DNA of 23,538 nt from an uncultured Collinsella sp. GTDB lineage: Bacteria; Actinomycetota; Coriobacteriia; Coriobacteriales; Coriobacteriaceae. The stretch is from positions 1 through 23,538 of the forward strand of contig CABUQY010000025.1 in NCBI GenBank assembly GCA_902493915.1, given 5' to 3'. The notes beneath the pieces are model-generated. The model was given only the letters and a program-made list of their open reading frames with translations, had not been told where the DNA came from and did not search any database. A program made the position numbers and the translations under genes. Shown here piece by piece: positions 8,242 through 15,148 of this stretch (position 1 is the first letter of the stretch; each line of letters opens with the position of its first letter).

Positions 8242-8272
8242 AGTGAAAACCCTACAACGATTGTAGAGTCAA
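8242..8272 (-). promoter_or_regulatory. MerR-type promoter and operator of the MATE-MerR operon
   Basis: On the minus strand a -35 TTGACT (8272-8267) and a -10-like TTCACT (8247-8242) are separated by exactly 19 bp, the stretched spacing used by MerR-family activators. The spacer holds a perfect dyad, CTACAA-TCG-TTGTAG (8252-8266). The arrangement TTGACTCTAC...GTAGGGTT matches the usual layout of drug- and metal-responsive MerR promoters. The start codon of the exporter is 40 bp downstream. Confidence 0.82.
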
Positions 8273-8352
8273 GGTTTGTGTTGGCGGCAGGGCGAAAAAA
8301 GTCACGCTCCGAGTACGATACTTTGACCCCTCCGTGCCCCTCACCTCACCTC

Positions 8353-8417
8353 AAACCATCACAACATTCGACGTTTTTTGCCAAAAACGGGAAAAGCATC
8401 GAATGTTGTGATGGTTT
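8353..8417. repeat. Palindromic repeat, copy 1 (upstream of nuclease-like gene)
   Basis: Perfect 19-bp inverted repeat: AAACCATCACAACATTCGA (8353-8371) with its complement (8399-8417), around a 27-nt loop. The loop contains a second hairpin, CGTTTTT (8372-8378) with AAAAACG (8383-8389). It lies between the divergent MATE operon and the nuclease-like gene, so it does not sit at a gene end. Copy 2 at 9594 has the same orientation and an almost identical loop; copy 3 at 13702 is inverted. Confidence 0.9.
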
Positions 8418-8518
8418 TTCTGCCGCTCGACCGGGTGGAATTGCTTTCTTGCGCACGAAGGTGTGCGGACCCGTGGGCAGGGGAATAAGGTTGGTTATCC
8501 GACTCCATTGGAGGGCTC

Positions 8519-9556
8519 ATGGACCTGCCGATCGTCCTGTCCCATAAGACTGCCTGGCTGTACCACAACGTGGCGCGCCCGTCCGAGCCGCTCTCGCGAG
8601 CAAGCAGTCTATACGATGAGGACTCGCTTGCTAACGAGGCGGAGCCGACCGCGAGCCTGCCCAAATTGGGGCTCGATACCAAGGGGCTGAGGGCTTCAAC
8701 GGCAGTTGGGATCGTTACCGACTATCTGGTTGCGCTTGGTATTCCACGAGAAGAGCTCGATCATATCGACACGCTCGTCAACTTCGATTTTGAGCGCTCG
8801 ACGCCGGCTGGATTTAGGTGCCACGTGTTTGGAGCGCCGGTATCTCCAGCTCATCTTATCGAGATGGCAGAGGGCCTTCTGGTGGTTGATGAGGTCATGT
8901 GCTTTGTCCAAGCGGGTTCGTGGATGAGCGAGCCCGAGCAGCTGGAATATGGCTACGAAATCTGCGCCCGATACCATTTGAATCATCTGTCGCCAGGCGA
9001 TTATATCGAGATGGGACAGAGGTATACCGTTGCCGACTTGATTGCTTATTGCAACGAGAACCGATCTCGTCAGGGGGCTATACGCGCGGCCGCCGTGCTC
9101 AAGCGCGTGCACGATGGCGCGCGGTCGCCCATGGAGACGGCCACCGCAATCATGGTCGTAGCAAAACGTTCCCAGGGAGGGCTGGGATACGCCAAGATCG
9201 AGCTCAACCATCGGGTCGATGTTCCCAGCGAGTTCAAGTATCTCGCTAAGGCCGGGTATTTCGAGATCGACGTATATGCGCCTGCAAGCGGTACGGGGAT
9301 TGAATACAACGGCTCGGACCATCTTGATAAACAGCGCAGCGCGTCGGATGCGGAGCGTATGACCGTGCTGAGCACGCTGGGCTTTAGGATGATCGTCCTC
9401 ACCGGGACTCAGCTTGCCCACCAGCTGCAATTGCACCGGGCGATGAACGCCATCGCGCTCGCTATGGGCCTTAAGTGCGACCGAAGCGAAGCGTTCCAGA
9501 AACGTCAAAACGACCTGCGAGAATTCGTGATTCGGCACTGGGACGGCGGCCTTTAG
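8519..9556 (+). CDS. Uncharacterised protein with C-terminal PD-(D/E)XK (DUF559/Vsr-like) nuclease signature
   Basis: 345 residues; ATG 8519 follows GGAGGG (8510-8515). I do not recognise a named gene. Residues about 245-305 carry a Vsr/DUF559-like pattern: FEIDVYAP, then GIEYNGSDH, then R-S-A-S-DAERM, then STLGFRMIVLTGTQL. Likely active-site positions are Asp251, Glu262 and Asn264, with His268, Asp277 and Arg280 conserved-looking around them. The N-terminal part (VFGAPVSPAHLIEMAEGLLVVDEVMCFVQ, ELEYG-like segment) resembles proteins in which an AbiEi-like or helical domain precedes such a nuclease. No signal peptide or membrane segment. It stands alone, not in an operon, and is bracketed by two near-identical palindromic repeats in direct orientation. 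Possible roles are a mobile-element nuclease, defence, or repair of mismatches or short hairpins. The fold assignment is moderately sure; the function is unknown. Confidence 0.75.
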   Translation: MDLPIVLSHKTAWLYHNVARPSEPLSRASSLYDEDSLANEAEPTASLPKLGLDTKGLRASTAVGIVTDYLVALGIPREELDHIDTLVNFDFERSTPAGFRCHVFGAPVSPAHLIEMAEGLLVVDEVMCFVQAGSWMSEPEQLEYGYEICARYHLNHLSPGDYIEMGQRYTVADLIAYCNENRSRQGAIRAAAVLKRVHDGARSPMETATAIMVVAKRSQGGLGYAKIELNHRVDVPSEFKYLAKAGYFEIDVYAPASGTGIEYNGSDHLDKQRSASDAERMTVLSTLGFRMIVLTGTQLAHQLQLHRAMNAIALAMGLKCDRSEAFQKRQNDLREFVIRHWDGGL

Positions 9557-9593
9557 GGGCGCTTTGGTCCTTCTACGGTGTGCCGTGGGCAGG

Positions 9594-9660
9594 CAGACCA
9601 TCACAACATTCGACGTTTTTTGCCAAAATCGGGAAAAGCATCGAATGTTGTGATGGTCTG
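9594..9660. repeat. Palindromic repeat, copy 2 (downstream of nuclease-like gene)
   Basis: Perfect 20-bp inverted repeat (9594-9613 with 9641-9660) around a 27-nt loop that differs from copy 1 at one base. The inner arms match copy 1. The outermost bases are CAG/CTG here but AA/TT in copy 1: different bases, still paired. It starts 37 bp after the nuclease-like gene and ends 129 bp before moaA. No T-run follows it. Confidence 0.9.
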
Positions 9661-9789
9661 TGCTGAGGATGGGCTTGGGAAGCCGGTCTTGCTCGAAGCG
9701 ACCTGTCCTGTCGTACGGGTGTCGGCGTGATTCTCTCGTGGGGTATTATGTTTTCCGAAGAATAAAACGCCGCGTGAGGGGAGGGCTGC

Positions 9790-10845
9790 GTGGACGGGCA
9801 CGTGCAACATGACGGCTTTGGCCGCGATATCAACTACCTGCGCATTGCCGTTACCGACAAGTGCAATTTCCGCTGCATTTACTGCATGCCGGCCGATGGC
9901 GTGGCGCCCCGTGCACACGACGAGCTGCTCAGCGCCGAGGAAATTGCCCGCTTTGTGCGCTTGGTGGCGGGGGAGGGCATTCGCCGCGTGCGCCTGACGG
10001 GTGGCGAGCCGCTGGTCAGCCGCCGTATCATCCCGCTCATTCGCGACATCCGTGCGATTCCGCAGATCGAGGACATCTCGCTTACCACCAACGGCGCCCT
10101 GCTGCCCAAGCTGGCGCCGCAGCTCAAAGATGCCGGGCTTAACCGCGTCAACATCTCGCTCGACACGCTCGACCCTACGCTCTTTGGAAAGATCACGCGC
10201 CTGGGTCGACTCGAGCAGACCATGGCTGGCATCGACGCGGCGCTGGCTTGGGGCTTTGAGCCCGTTAAGGTCAACTGTGTTGTGGTGCGTCGGCTCAACC
10301 AGGACGTGGCGGCCCTCGCGCGGCTCACGCTCGACCGCCCCATCCACCTGCGCTTTATCGAATACATGCCCATCGGCGACGAGCGCACGAGCTCGCATTG
10401 CGCTGTGGACCCGCATGCGCCCGCGCTCAATCCCGAGCTGTGGGACGCGAGCGACACCGTGCCGAGCGACGAGCTGCGGGCGCGCATCAATGCGGGGGCC
10501 GCCGCGGCGGGCCTGGGCGAGCTCGAGCCGCTCGACATCAACGACGCCCCTGCCGGTGCGGGCCCTGCGCGCTATTGGCACTTTCCGGGCGCGGCGGGAA
10601 CGGTTGGCTTTATCAGCGCCATGTCCAACCATTTTTGTGCGAATTGCAACCGCTTGCGCCTAACGGCCGATGGCAACGTGCGTCCGTGCCTGTTTAGCGA
10701 TGCCGAGTATTCGGTGCGCGACGCCCTGCGCCGTGGTGATGATATGCAGGTACTTTCGATTTGGCGCGATGCCGTGGCCCACAAGCCGCAGGAACACGCG
10801 ATAATTGAGGGCACGCAACGATTTATGTCCCAAATCGGAGGATGA
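9790..10845 (+). CDS. moaA: GTP 3',8-cyclase MoaA (molybdenum cofactor biosynthesis)
   Basis: Radical SAM enzyme that, with MoaC, turns GTP into cyclic pyranopterin monophosphate, the first step of molybdopterin synthesis. 351 residues from a GTG start at 9790, preceded by GAGGGGAGGG. The N-terminal [4Fe-4S] cluster motif is Cys25-x3-Cys29-x2-Cys32 (KCNFRCIYCMPADG), followed by the SAM-site stretch RLTGGEPL. The C-terminal cluster, which binds GTP, is Cys283-x2-Cys286-x13-Cys300 (FCANCNRLRLTADGNVRPC). The protein ends in Ile-Gly-Gly; the conserved C-terminal GG is needed for activity in this family. A TATTAT at 9744-9749 may be its -10. It is the first gene of a two-gene unit; the moaC-mobB start follows its TGA by only four bases. 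Confidence 0.97.
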   Translation: MDGHVQHDGFGRDINYLRIAVTDKCNFRCIYCMPADGVAPRAHDELLSAEEIARFVRLVAGEGIRRVRLTGGEPLVSRRIIPLIRDIRAIPQIEDISLTTNGALLPKLAPQLKDAGLNRVNISLDTLDPTLFGKITRLGRLEQTMAGIDAALAWGFEPVKVNCVVVRRLNQDVAALARLTLDRPIHLRFIEYMPIGDERTSSHCAVDPHAPALNPELWDASDTVPSDELRARINAGAAAAGLGELEPLDINDAPAGAGPARYWHFPGAAGTVGFISAMSNHFCANCNRLRLTADGNVRPCLFSDAEYSVRDALRRGDDMQVLSIWRDAVAHKPQEHAIIEGTQRFMSQIGG

Positions 10846-10849
10846 TCAT

Positions 10850-12154
10850 ATGGCCAAGAGCAGGTACGCCGATGCCACCAAGGTCGCTCGCAGGGCCGCG
10901 ATGTCTGCCCACAAAGTCACGGCTGCGGCGAATGCTGGCAACGCCGACGCGTCCGCACAGCCGACTGTCAGCGCTGCCACCGAGCCCGCCCGCGACGCCC
11001 GTCGCGACGAACTGACGCACGTGGACGCCAAGGGTGAGGTGCGCATGGTCGACGTGTCCGACAAGGCCGAGACCCATCGCATTGCCATCGCCGAGGGCAC
11101 TATCCTCATGCACCCCGAGACGCAGGCCATGGTGCTGCAGGACCGCGCCAAAAAGGGCGACGTGCTTGCCTGCGCGCGCGTGGCGGGCATTATGGCCATC
11201 AAACGCACGAGCGACATCATTCCCATGTGCCATCCGCTGCTCATTACCAAGAGCAAGTGCGACATTGCGCCCATCGCTGCGGCGGGGACGCCGGCCGAGG
11301 ACGTGCCCGAGGGCTGGGCACCGGCGCGTGCGGACGGGCAGGTTGGCTTTCACGTGCTGGTCACGGCCGGCGTGACGGGCAAGACTGGTATCGAGATGGA
11401 GGCTCTGACTGGAGCGAGCGCCGCGTGTTTGACCATCTATGACATGTGTAAGGCGGTCGATCGCGGCATGGAGATCGTCGACGTGCGCCTGCTGCACAAG
11501 GAGGGCGGTCGCTCGGGCGTGTGGGATCGCGCCGAGCGCCAGGCCGCTGCCGTTGAGGCCGTGGGAGCCGCGGGCGACGCACCCGCAAGCGCACCCGTCG
11601 CCGTCGCGCCTGCAGCTCCCACTCCGGCCGTCCCCGCGATCGCGTTTATCGGCTACCAGAACTCGGGCAAGACCACGCTCGTCGAGAAGGTTATCGCCGA
11701 GCTCACCCGCCGCGGCCTGCGCGTGGGTTCGCTCAAGCATCATGGGCATCACGGCTTTGATATCGATGTGCCCGCTAAGGATACGTGGCGCCATCACCAG
11801 GCCGGATCCAAGCACGTGGGCCTCATCTGCGCCACGCGCTGGGCGGAGTACGCCGACACGCGCGAGGAGGACGAGATGCCCGCTCGCGAGCTGCTGTCAC
11901 GCTACAACGATGTCGACGTGGTGATCATCGAAGGCTACAAGACCGAGGGCTTCGACAACATCGTGGTCGCGCGCTCCGGTGTCGACCGTCTGCGCGGCAA
12001 GAGCTCGCTCGACCTGGTCGACGGTCACACGCTGGCCCTTGCCTGTAACGAGGCTCTGGCACGCCAGGCCTTCGACGCCGGCTTCGCGACCCGAGCCATC
12101 AACATCAACGACGCCCGAGCCATCTGCGATCTGATTCAGGACCACCTGGCCTAA
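10850..12154 (+). CDS. moaC: MoaC-MobB fusion: cyclic pyranopterin monophosphate synthase and MGD-biosynthesis GTPase
   Basis: 434-residue two-domain cytoplasmic protein. ATG 10850 is preceded by GGAGG (10837-10841) inside the end of moaA, so translation is probably coupled. Residues 1-53 are a low-complexity Ala-rich extension. Residues about 54-224 are MoaC (LTHVDAKGEVRMVDVSDKAET, then IPMCHPL, GKTGIEMEALTGAS, LTIYDMCKAVD, LLHKEGGRSG), which completes cPMP formation with MoaA. An Ala/Pro linker (about 241-262) leads to MobB (263-434) with Walker A GYQNSGKTT (268-276), KHHGHHGFDID and VVIIEGYK. MobB is a GTP-binding partner in attaching nucleotide to molybdopterin. Fusing an early-step and a late-step enzyme is unusual, since they are not consecutive reactions. 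No frameshift or internal stop is seen. Confidence 0.95.
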   Translation: MAKSRYADATKVARRAAMSAHKVTAAANAGNADASAQPTVSAATEPARDARRDELTHVDAKGEVRMVDVSDKAETHRIAIAEGTILMHPETQAMVLQDRAKKGDVLACARVAGIMAIKRTSDIIPMCHPLLITKSKCDIAPIAAAGTPAEDVPEGWAPARADGQVGFHVLVTAGVTGKTGIEMEALTGASAACLTIYDMCKAVDRGMEIVDVRLLHKEGGRSGVWDRAERQAAAVEAVGAAGDAPASAPVAVAPAAPTPAVPAIAFIGYQNSGKTTLVEKVIAELTRRGLRVGSLKHHGHHGFDIDVPAKDTWRHHQAGSKHVGLICATRWAEYADTREEDEMPARELLSRYNDVDVVIIEGYKTEGFDNIVVARSGVDRLRGKSSLDLVDGHTLALACNEALARQAFDAGFATRAININDARAICDLIQDHLA

Positions 12155-12193
12155 AACCTGCCAAAAAGGGACAGGTTTATTTTGGTAGGTTTT
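12153..12193. repeat. REP-like hairpin repeat, AAAACCTGCCAAAA type
   Basis: 14-bp inverted repeat (12153-12166 with 12180-12193), complete apart from one G-T wobble; the loop contains AGGGACAGG. The left arm overlaps the last two bases of the moaC-mobB stop codon. The T-rich right arm and following TTTTA could also make it act as a terminator. The loop core resembles that of the CACAAAGG repeats. Confidence 0.65.
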
Positions 12194-12212
12194 ATCTGGG
12201 CAAACGCCATTT

Positions 12213-12250
12213 CCACCACAAAGGGGCCAAGCACCTTTGTGGTGGTTTTT
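12213..12250. repeat. REP-like hairpin repeat, CACAAAGG type, followed by T-run
   Basis: Perfect 12-bp stem, CCACCACAAAGG (12213-12224) with its complement (12234-12245) and loop GGCCAAGCA, followed by TTTTT. It is the same family as 1524-1554. Here a T-run follows directly, so this copy could terminate transcription from moaA-moaC. Confidence 0.8.
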
Positions 12251-12342
12251 GCTTTGGTGGATGTGTGGGACATGCCTTACAATCTACCAAGTAATTCATG
12301 ACGGGCGAAAAACGGAGAGAAGGGGCTTGATGCGTCCTTAAT

Positions 12343-12408
12343 GTTTCATGCGGATAGATTGATTTGACAGACGGTGGCGAATGCCCACCGCCCGTATTCG
12401 TATGAAAC
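12343..12408 (+). promoter_or_regulatory. Candidate structured 5' leader of the MFS exporter gene
   Basis: GTTTCATGCG (12343-12352) pairs with CGTATGAAAC (12399-12408) over 10 bp with one G-U pair, enclosing an inner hairpin CGGTGG/CCACCG (12372-12377 with 12385-12390). The outer stem ends exactly where the AAGGAG ribosome-binding site begins (12409-12414). This geometry suits translational control of the exporter. I match it to no known riboswitch class. The rest of the 265-bp gap holds two hairpin repeats and no clear promoter. Confidence 0.4.
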
Positions 12409-12419
12409 AAGGAGTCTCC

Positions 12420-13700
12420 ATGCTCGCATCTCTTTTCTCAAAGCCTCAATCGTCGCTGTCCGTGCAGGCCAAGCGCCTGGTGGCGATGCGCTTTCTCATC
12501 TACACCGGCTTTCAGACCAGTTACTTTATCGGCGTCATCGGAACGCTTACCTATGCGGACGATGCCTCGGTCGTCGCGACATCGCTGGCCGTCCTGTTTA
12601 TGAACGTTTTCGTGATCCTGGGATCCTTTGCGGGCGGTGCTGCGCTCGACGCATGGGGTCCGCGCCGCCATTTCTTGCTGAGCATCGTCGGCGCTCTCGC
12701 AACTGGCACGGCAATCATCGCCTTTGGTAGCGCGACCGGCGTCGTCCTGCTCGGCGCGGTGTTCCTAGGCTTTACGATGGGATTCGCTCAGCCCATTGCC
12801 ACGTCCTATCCGGCCTACCTCACCAACGACCCCGTCGAGCTCAAAGACATCAACTCCGCCATCGCCATGTTTTCAAACGTGAGTATCATCGTTGGCCCCA
12901 CGCTGGGCGGCTTTGCCGCGGCAGCTGCGTCGTCGCGTGCGGTGTTCGTGCTCATGATGCTCTTTACCGTGCTGGCGTTCGTCGTCGGTTGGGGCTTTAG
13001 GCCGCAGACCAGCCATGTCGCCGGGCATGCGGATGCCGATTCGGCAGAGGAAGGGGAGCGTGCGGGACGAAGCTCCAACCCCAGCACGTCCTCCCGCGTC
13101 ACCTTCGCGACCAGCATCAAGACGGTCTTTACCAACAGCGTTCTCGCCCTGCTGTTCTGCATCATTTTTCTTTCGAACTTTGGCTACGGAGCCTTCGATC
13201 CGCTCGAGTCGTTTTTCTATCGCGATGTCCTACGCGTCGGCGTTGAGTGGATGGGCTGGCTCTCGTCGGCCTCGGGCGTGGGCGCGGTGCTGGGTGCCGT
13301 GCTCGCGCTCCGCTTGCCGCCGCACCTGGTCAACCTTAAAACACTGCTTGTGGCGCTTATGTCCGTGGGCCTGGGAAGTCTGCTCTATGTGGGGACACCG
13401 TACGTGGGCGTGGCCCTCATCGGCCAGATCGCCCTGGGCATAGCTTGGGGTGTCGTCAACCCGCTCCACAACACCATTGTGCAAACGACGGCTCCGCTCG
13501 AGCAGCTCGGCCGTGTCAATTCGGTCATGGGCTTTGGCAATATGTTCGCTGGCGTGGCCCCTCTGGCGGTTGCACCGTGGCTGGCGGCGACATTTGGCGT
13601 GCAGCAGACGCTCGTAGGGGCGGGCATGGTCGTGACGGCGGTTCCCGCGGCGTTGCTGCTGTTTGGACGCAATCATTTGGAACGTGCCGGAAAGCGGTAA
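12420..13700 (+). CDS. Major facilitator superfamily exporter
   Basis: 426-residue integral membrane transporter, probably a drug or small-molecule exporter. ATG 12420 follows AAGGAG at 12409-12414; an upstream in-frame ATG at 12381 lacks such a site. Two six-helix halves are visible. The first starts MRFLIYTGFQTSYFIGVIGTL and carries the loop 2-3 signature as GGAALDAWGPRR (usual form G-x-L-a-D-r-x-G-r-[kr]). A long polar central loop (about residues 199-230, rich in Ser/Glu/Asp) separates it from the second half, which starts near TVFTNSVLALLFCIIFLSN. Length and layout are normal. The substrate cannot be predicted. It stands alone, with a structured leader upstream and a palindromic repeat two bases after its stop. 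Confidence 0.9.
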   Translation: MLASLFSKPQSSLSVQAKRLVAMRFLIYTGFQTSYFIGVIGTLTYADDASVVATSLAVLFMNVFVILGSFAGGAALDAWGPRRHFLLSIVGALATGTAIIAFGSATGVVLLGAVFLGFTMGFAQPIATSYPAYLTNDPVELKDINSAIAMFSNVSIIVGPTLGGFAAAAASSRAVFVLMMLFTVLAFVVGWGFRPQTSHVAGHADADSAEEGERAGRSSNPSTSSRVTFATSIKTVFTNSVLALLFCIIFLSNFGYGAFDPLESFFYRDVLRVGVEWMGWLSSASGVGAVLGAVLALRLPPHLVNLKTLLVALMSVGLGSLLYVGTPYVGVALIGQIALGIAWGVVNPLHNTIVQTTAPLEQLGRVNSVMGFGNMFAGVAPLAVAPWLAATFGVQQTLVGAGMVVTAVPAALLLFGRNHLERAGKR

Positions 13701-13701
13701 G

Positions 13702-13766
13702 AAACCATCACAACATTCGATGAAAATCGCGATTTTGCCGAAAAACGTCGAATGTTGTGATGGTTT
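13702..13766. repeat. Palindromic repeat, copy 3 (inverted orientation)
   Basis: The same 19-bp arms as copy 1 (13702-13720 with 13748-13766) and a 27-nt loop. Read on the minus strand, the loop resembles those of copies 1 and 2 at most positions, so this copy is inverted. Its loop holds its own perfect 14-base palindrome, AAAATCGCGATTTT (13723-13736). It begins two bases after the MFS stop codon. Confidence 0.85.
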
Positions 13767-13791
13767 GCGCTGAGGCCCGAGCACCACAAGC

Positions 13792-13822
13792 CACCATAAA
13801 GGGGCCAGACGCCTTTGTGGTG
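13792..13822. repeat. REP-like hairpin repeat, CACAAAGG type, one mismatch
   Basis: CACCATAAAGG-like left arm and CCTTTGTGGTG right arm around GGCCAGACG. One position is a T-G wobble. Same family as 1524-1554 and 12213-12245. It lies between palindrome copy 3 and the HAD phosphatase gene. No other signal is clear in this 210-bp gap. Confidence 0.65.
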
Positions 13823-13910
13823 ATCGGGTCCCAACGGCTTGCGCCTTGGTATACCATGTACGCCGTTCACGACCACACCCCACACCGCCGCACAACCCGG
13901 AAAGGCCCCC

Positions 13911-14732
13911 ATGGACGCCACCTTCAGCCACATCAAAGCTGTGTTCTGCGATATCGACGGCACGCTGCTCACGAGCCAGCACACGGTGTCCCCGCGCACC
14001 GTGGCGGCGATCCGCGCCCTGCGCGAGCGTGGCGTGCTCTTTGGCCTGTGCACCGGGCGCGACGCCCACGCGACCGAGGCCATGTACGAGCTCTGGGGCA
14101 TCGAAGGCCTGGTAGACGTGATGGTGGGCTGCGGTGGCGCCGAGGTCATCGACTGTGCGCACGACATCAACGAGCTGAGCTATCCGCTGCCGGGCGAGAC
14201 CATCGCGCGCATCTGCAAGCACATGGCGGACCTTCCGGCAACGCCCGTCTGCCCCCGAGACGGCGTGTTCTACGTGCCCGAGAGCAACGCGTGCGTCGAG
14301 CACCTGTCGCGCGTCGACGGCGTGCCCTACCAGGTGGTCGATTTTGCCGAGTTCTTGCGCGAGCCGCAGCCCAAGGTGATGTTTACCATGGCGCCCGAGG
14401 TAATGCCGCGGGTGATTGAGCGGGCGTCGACGTTTGCCGATGACACTGTTAAGGCAGCGGCTCTGCAAACCACGCAGCGGCTCTACGAGTTCATGGATCC
14501 GCGCGTGTCCAAGACGCGCGGCCTTGTGCGTGTGGCGGAGCTCAACGACATGGAGCTCCAGAACATCTGCGTGTTTGGCGATGCCGATAACGACACCTGC
14601 ATGGTGGCTGACGCCGGCGTGGGCGTGGCCATGGCAAACGGCAGCGACGCCACTCGTGCCGCCGCCGATTTTGTAACCGCCAGCAACGACAAAGACGGCA
14701 TCGCGATCTTTATCGAGGAACATCTGCTGTAG
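13911..14732 (+). CDS. Cof-type HAD-superfamily phosphatase
   Basis: 273-residue soluble phosphatase of the HAD class IIB (Cof) family, which dephosphorylates sugar phosphates, flavin or nucleotide phosphates. ATG 13911 follows GGAAAGG (13899-13905); longer forms from 13839 would include an unlikely Pro/Thr-rich extension. Motif I is DIDGTLL with the nucleophile Asp14 and acid/base Asp16; motif II lies near GLCTGRDA (Thr/Arg); a lysine in VSKTRGL fits motif III; motif IV is GDADND (223-228), the Mg2+ site. The cap domain sits between motifs II and III. Conserved AMANGSDATRAAADFVTASNDKDGIA closes the fold, as in Cof proteins. Monocistronic by appearance. The substrate is unknown; this family is broad and promiscuous. 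Confidence 0.92.
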   Translation: MDATFSHIKAVFCDIDGTLLTSQHTVSPRTVAAIRALRERGVLFGLCTGRDAHATEAMYELWGIEGLVDVMVGCGGAEVIDCAHDINELSYPLPGETIARICKHMADLPATPVCPRDGVFYVPESNACVEHLSRVDGVPYQVVDFAEFLREPQPKVMFTMAPEVMPRVIERASTFADDTVKAAALQTTQRLYEFMDPRVSKTRGLVRVAELNDMELQNICVFGDADNDTCMVADAGVGVAMANGSDATRAAADFVTASNDKDGIAIFIEEHLL

Positions 14733-14746
14733 CGCTGGGGGGAGAA

Positions 14747-14779
14747 CCGCCACAATGGGGACAGGCGCCTTCGCGGTGG
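14747..14779. repeat. Degenerate CACAAAGG-type hairpin repeat
   Basis: CCGCCACAATGG (14747-14758) and CCTTCGCGGTGG (14768-14779) around GGACAGGCG. The arms have several mismatches, but the loop core GGGGACAGGCGCC is intact. It reads as a decayed copy of the family at 1524. It starts 15 bp after the HAD stop codon. Confidence 0.5.
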
Positions 14780-15118
14780 CCTCAGGCGATTTGGGCGAAT
14801 TGATACCTAAAATCTGTGGGAAAATTCAAATATTGTTGTCTGAACATCACGCTTCTAACTACCGATGGGTTGAAGATATTCTCATCAGTTTGGTAGGATA
14901 TTCATTCCGGTTAATGACCTACCGCTCACGGTCGATTTTCGACCGTTCACAGGATGTTTGCTCTTGAGCAAAATGTTGTGCAAATAAATCTAATGCCATT
15001 AAAAAATAATACGCAACTAAATTACCAGCAGAAACAAAAAATAGATAGCGAATAAACGAAGGTAAATCTGAGCAAATGTCAAGAGAATTGAGAACTCGCT
15101 ACAAAAATGTCGGTTTTG
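14780..15118. other. AT-rich non-coding region upstream of the pilus operon
   Basis: Clearly more AT-rich than the genes to its left. I see no credible gene. It contains two neighbouring perfect hairpins: ACGGTCGA/TCGACCGT (14928-14935 with 14939-14946) and TTTGCTC/GAGCAAA (14957-14963 with 14966-14972). TGAGCAA recurs at 14965 and 15069, and inverted as TTGCTCA at 15119. The composition change marks the left edge of the accessory pilus locus. Confidence 0.6.
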
Positions 15119-15148
15119 TTGCTCAGATGTTTAAACAATCGTTATAAT
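15119..15148 (+). promoter_or_regulatory. Probable promoter of the pilus operon with overlapping operator-like repeat
   Basis: A perfect -10 TATAAT (15143-15148) lies 18 bp after TTGCTC (15119-15124), a weak -35. TTGCTCAGAT (15119-15128) is the exact complement of ATCTGAGCAA at 15066-15075, so an inverted-repeat arm covers the -35. The leader then has a perfect hairpin, GCGCAAT/ATTGCGC (15164-15170 with 15176-15182), before the GGGGAGG ribosome-binding site at 15223-15229. Confidence 0.6.

Noticed and set aside
9594..9660. Palindrome copy 2 considered as an ordinary terminator of the nuclease-like gene
   Set aside because: No T-run follows, and a near-identical copy lies upstream of the same gene. 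Some terminator effect cannot be excluded.
8353..13766. The palindromes considered as a CRISPR array
   Set aside because: Only three copies, kilobases apart, in mixed orientation, with genes between them and no spacers or cas genes.
13230..14753. Long minus-strand open frame opposite the MFS and HAD genes
   Set aside because: It runs through two well-supported genes and intergenic repeats and shows no recognisable domain or ribosome-binding site.
14755..14967. Short plus-strand frame of 70 codons after the HAD gene
   Set aside because: It starts inside a degenerate hairpin repeat, has no ribosome-binding site and no family features.
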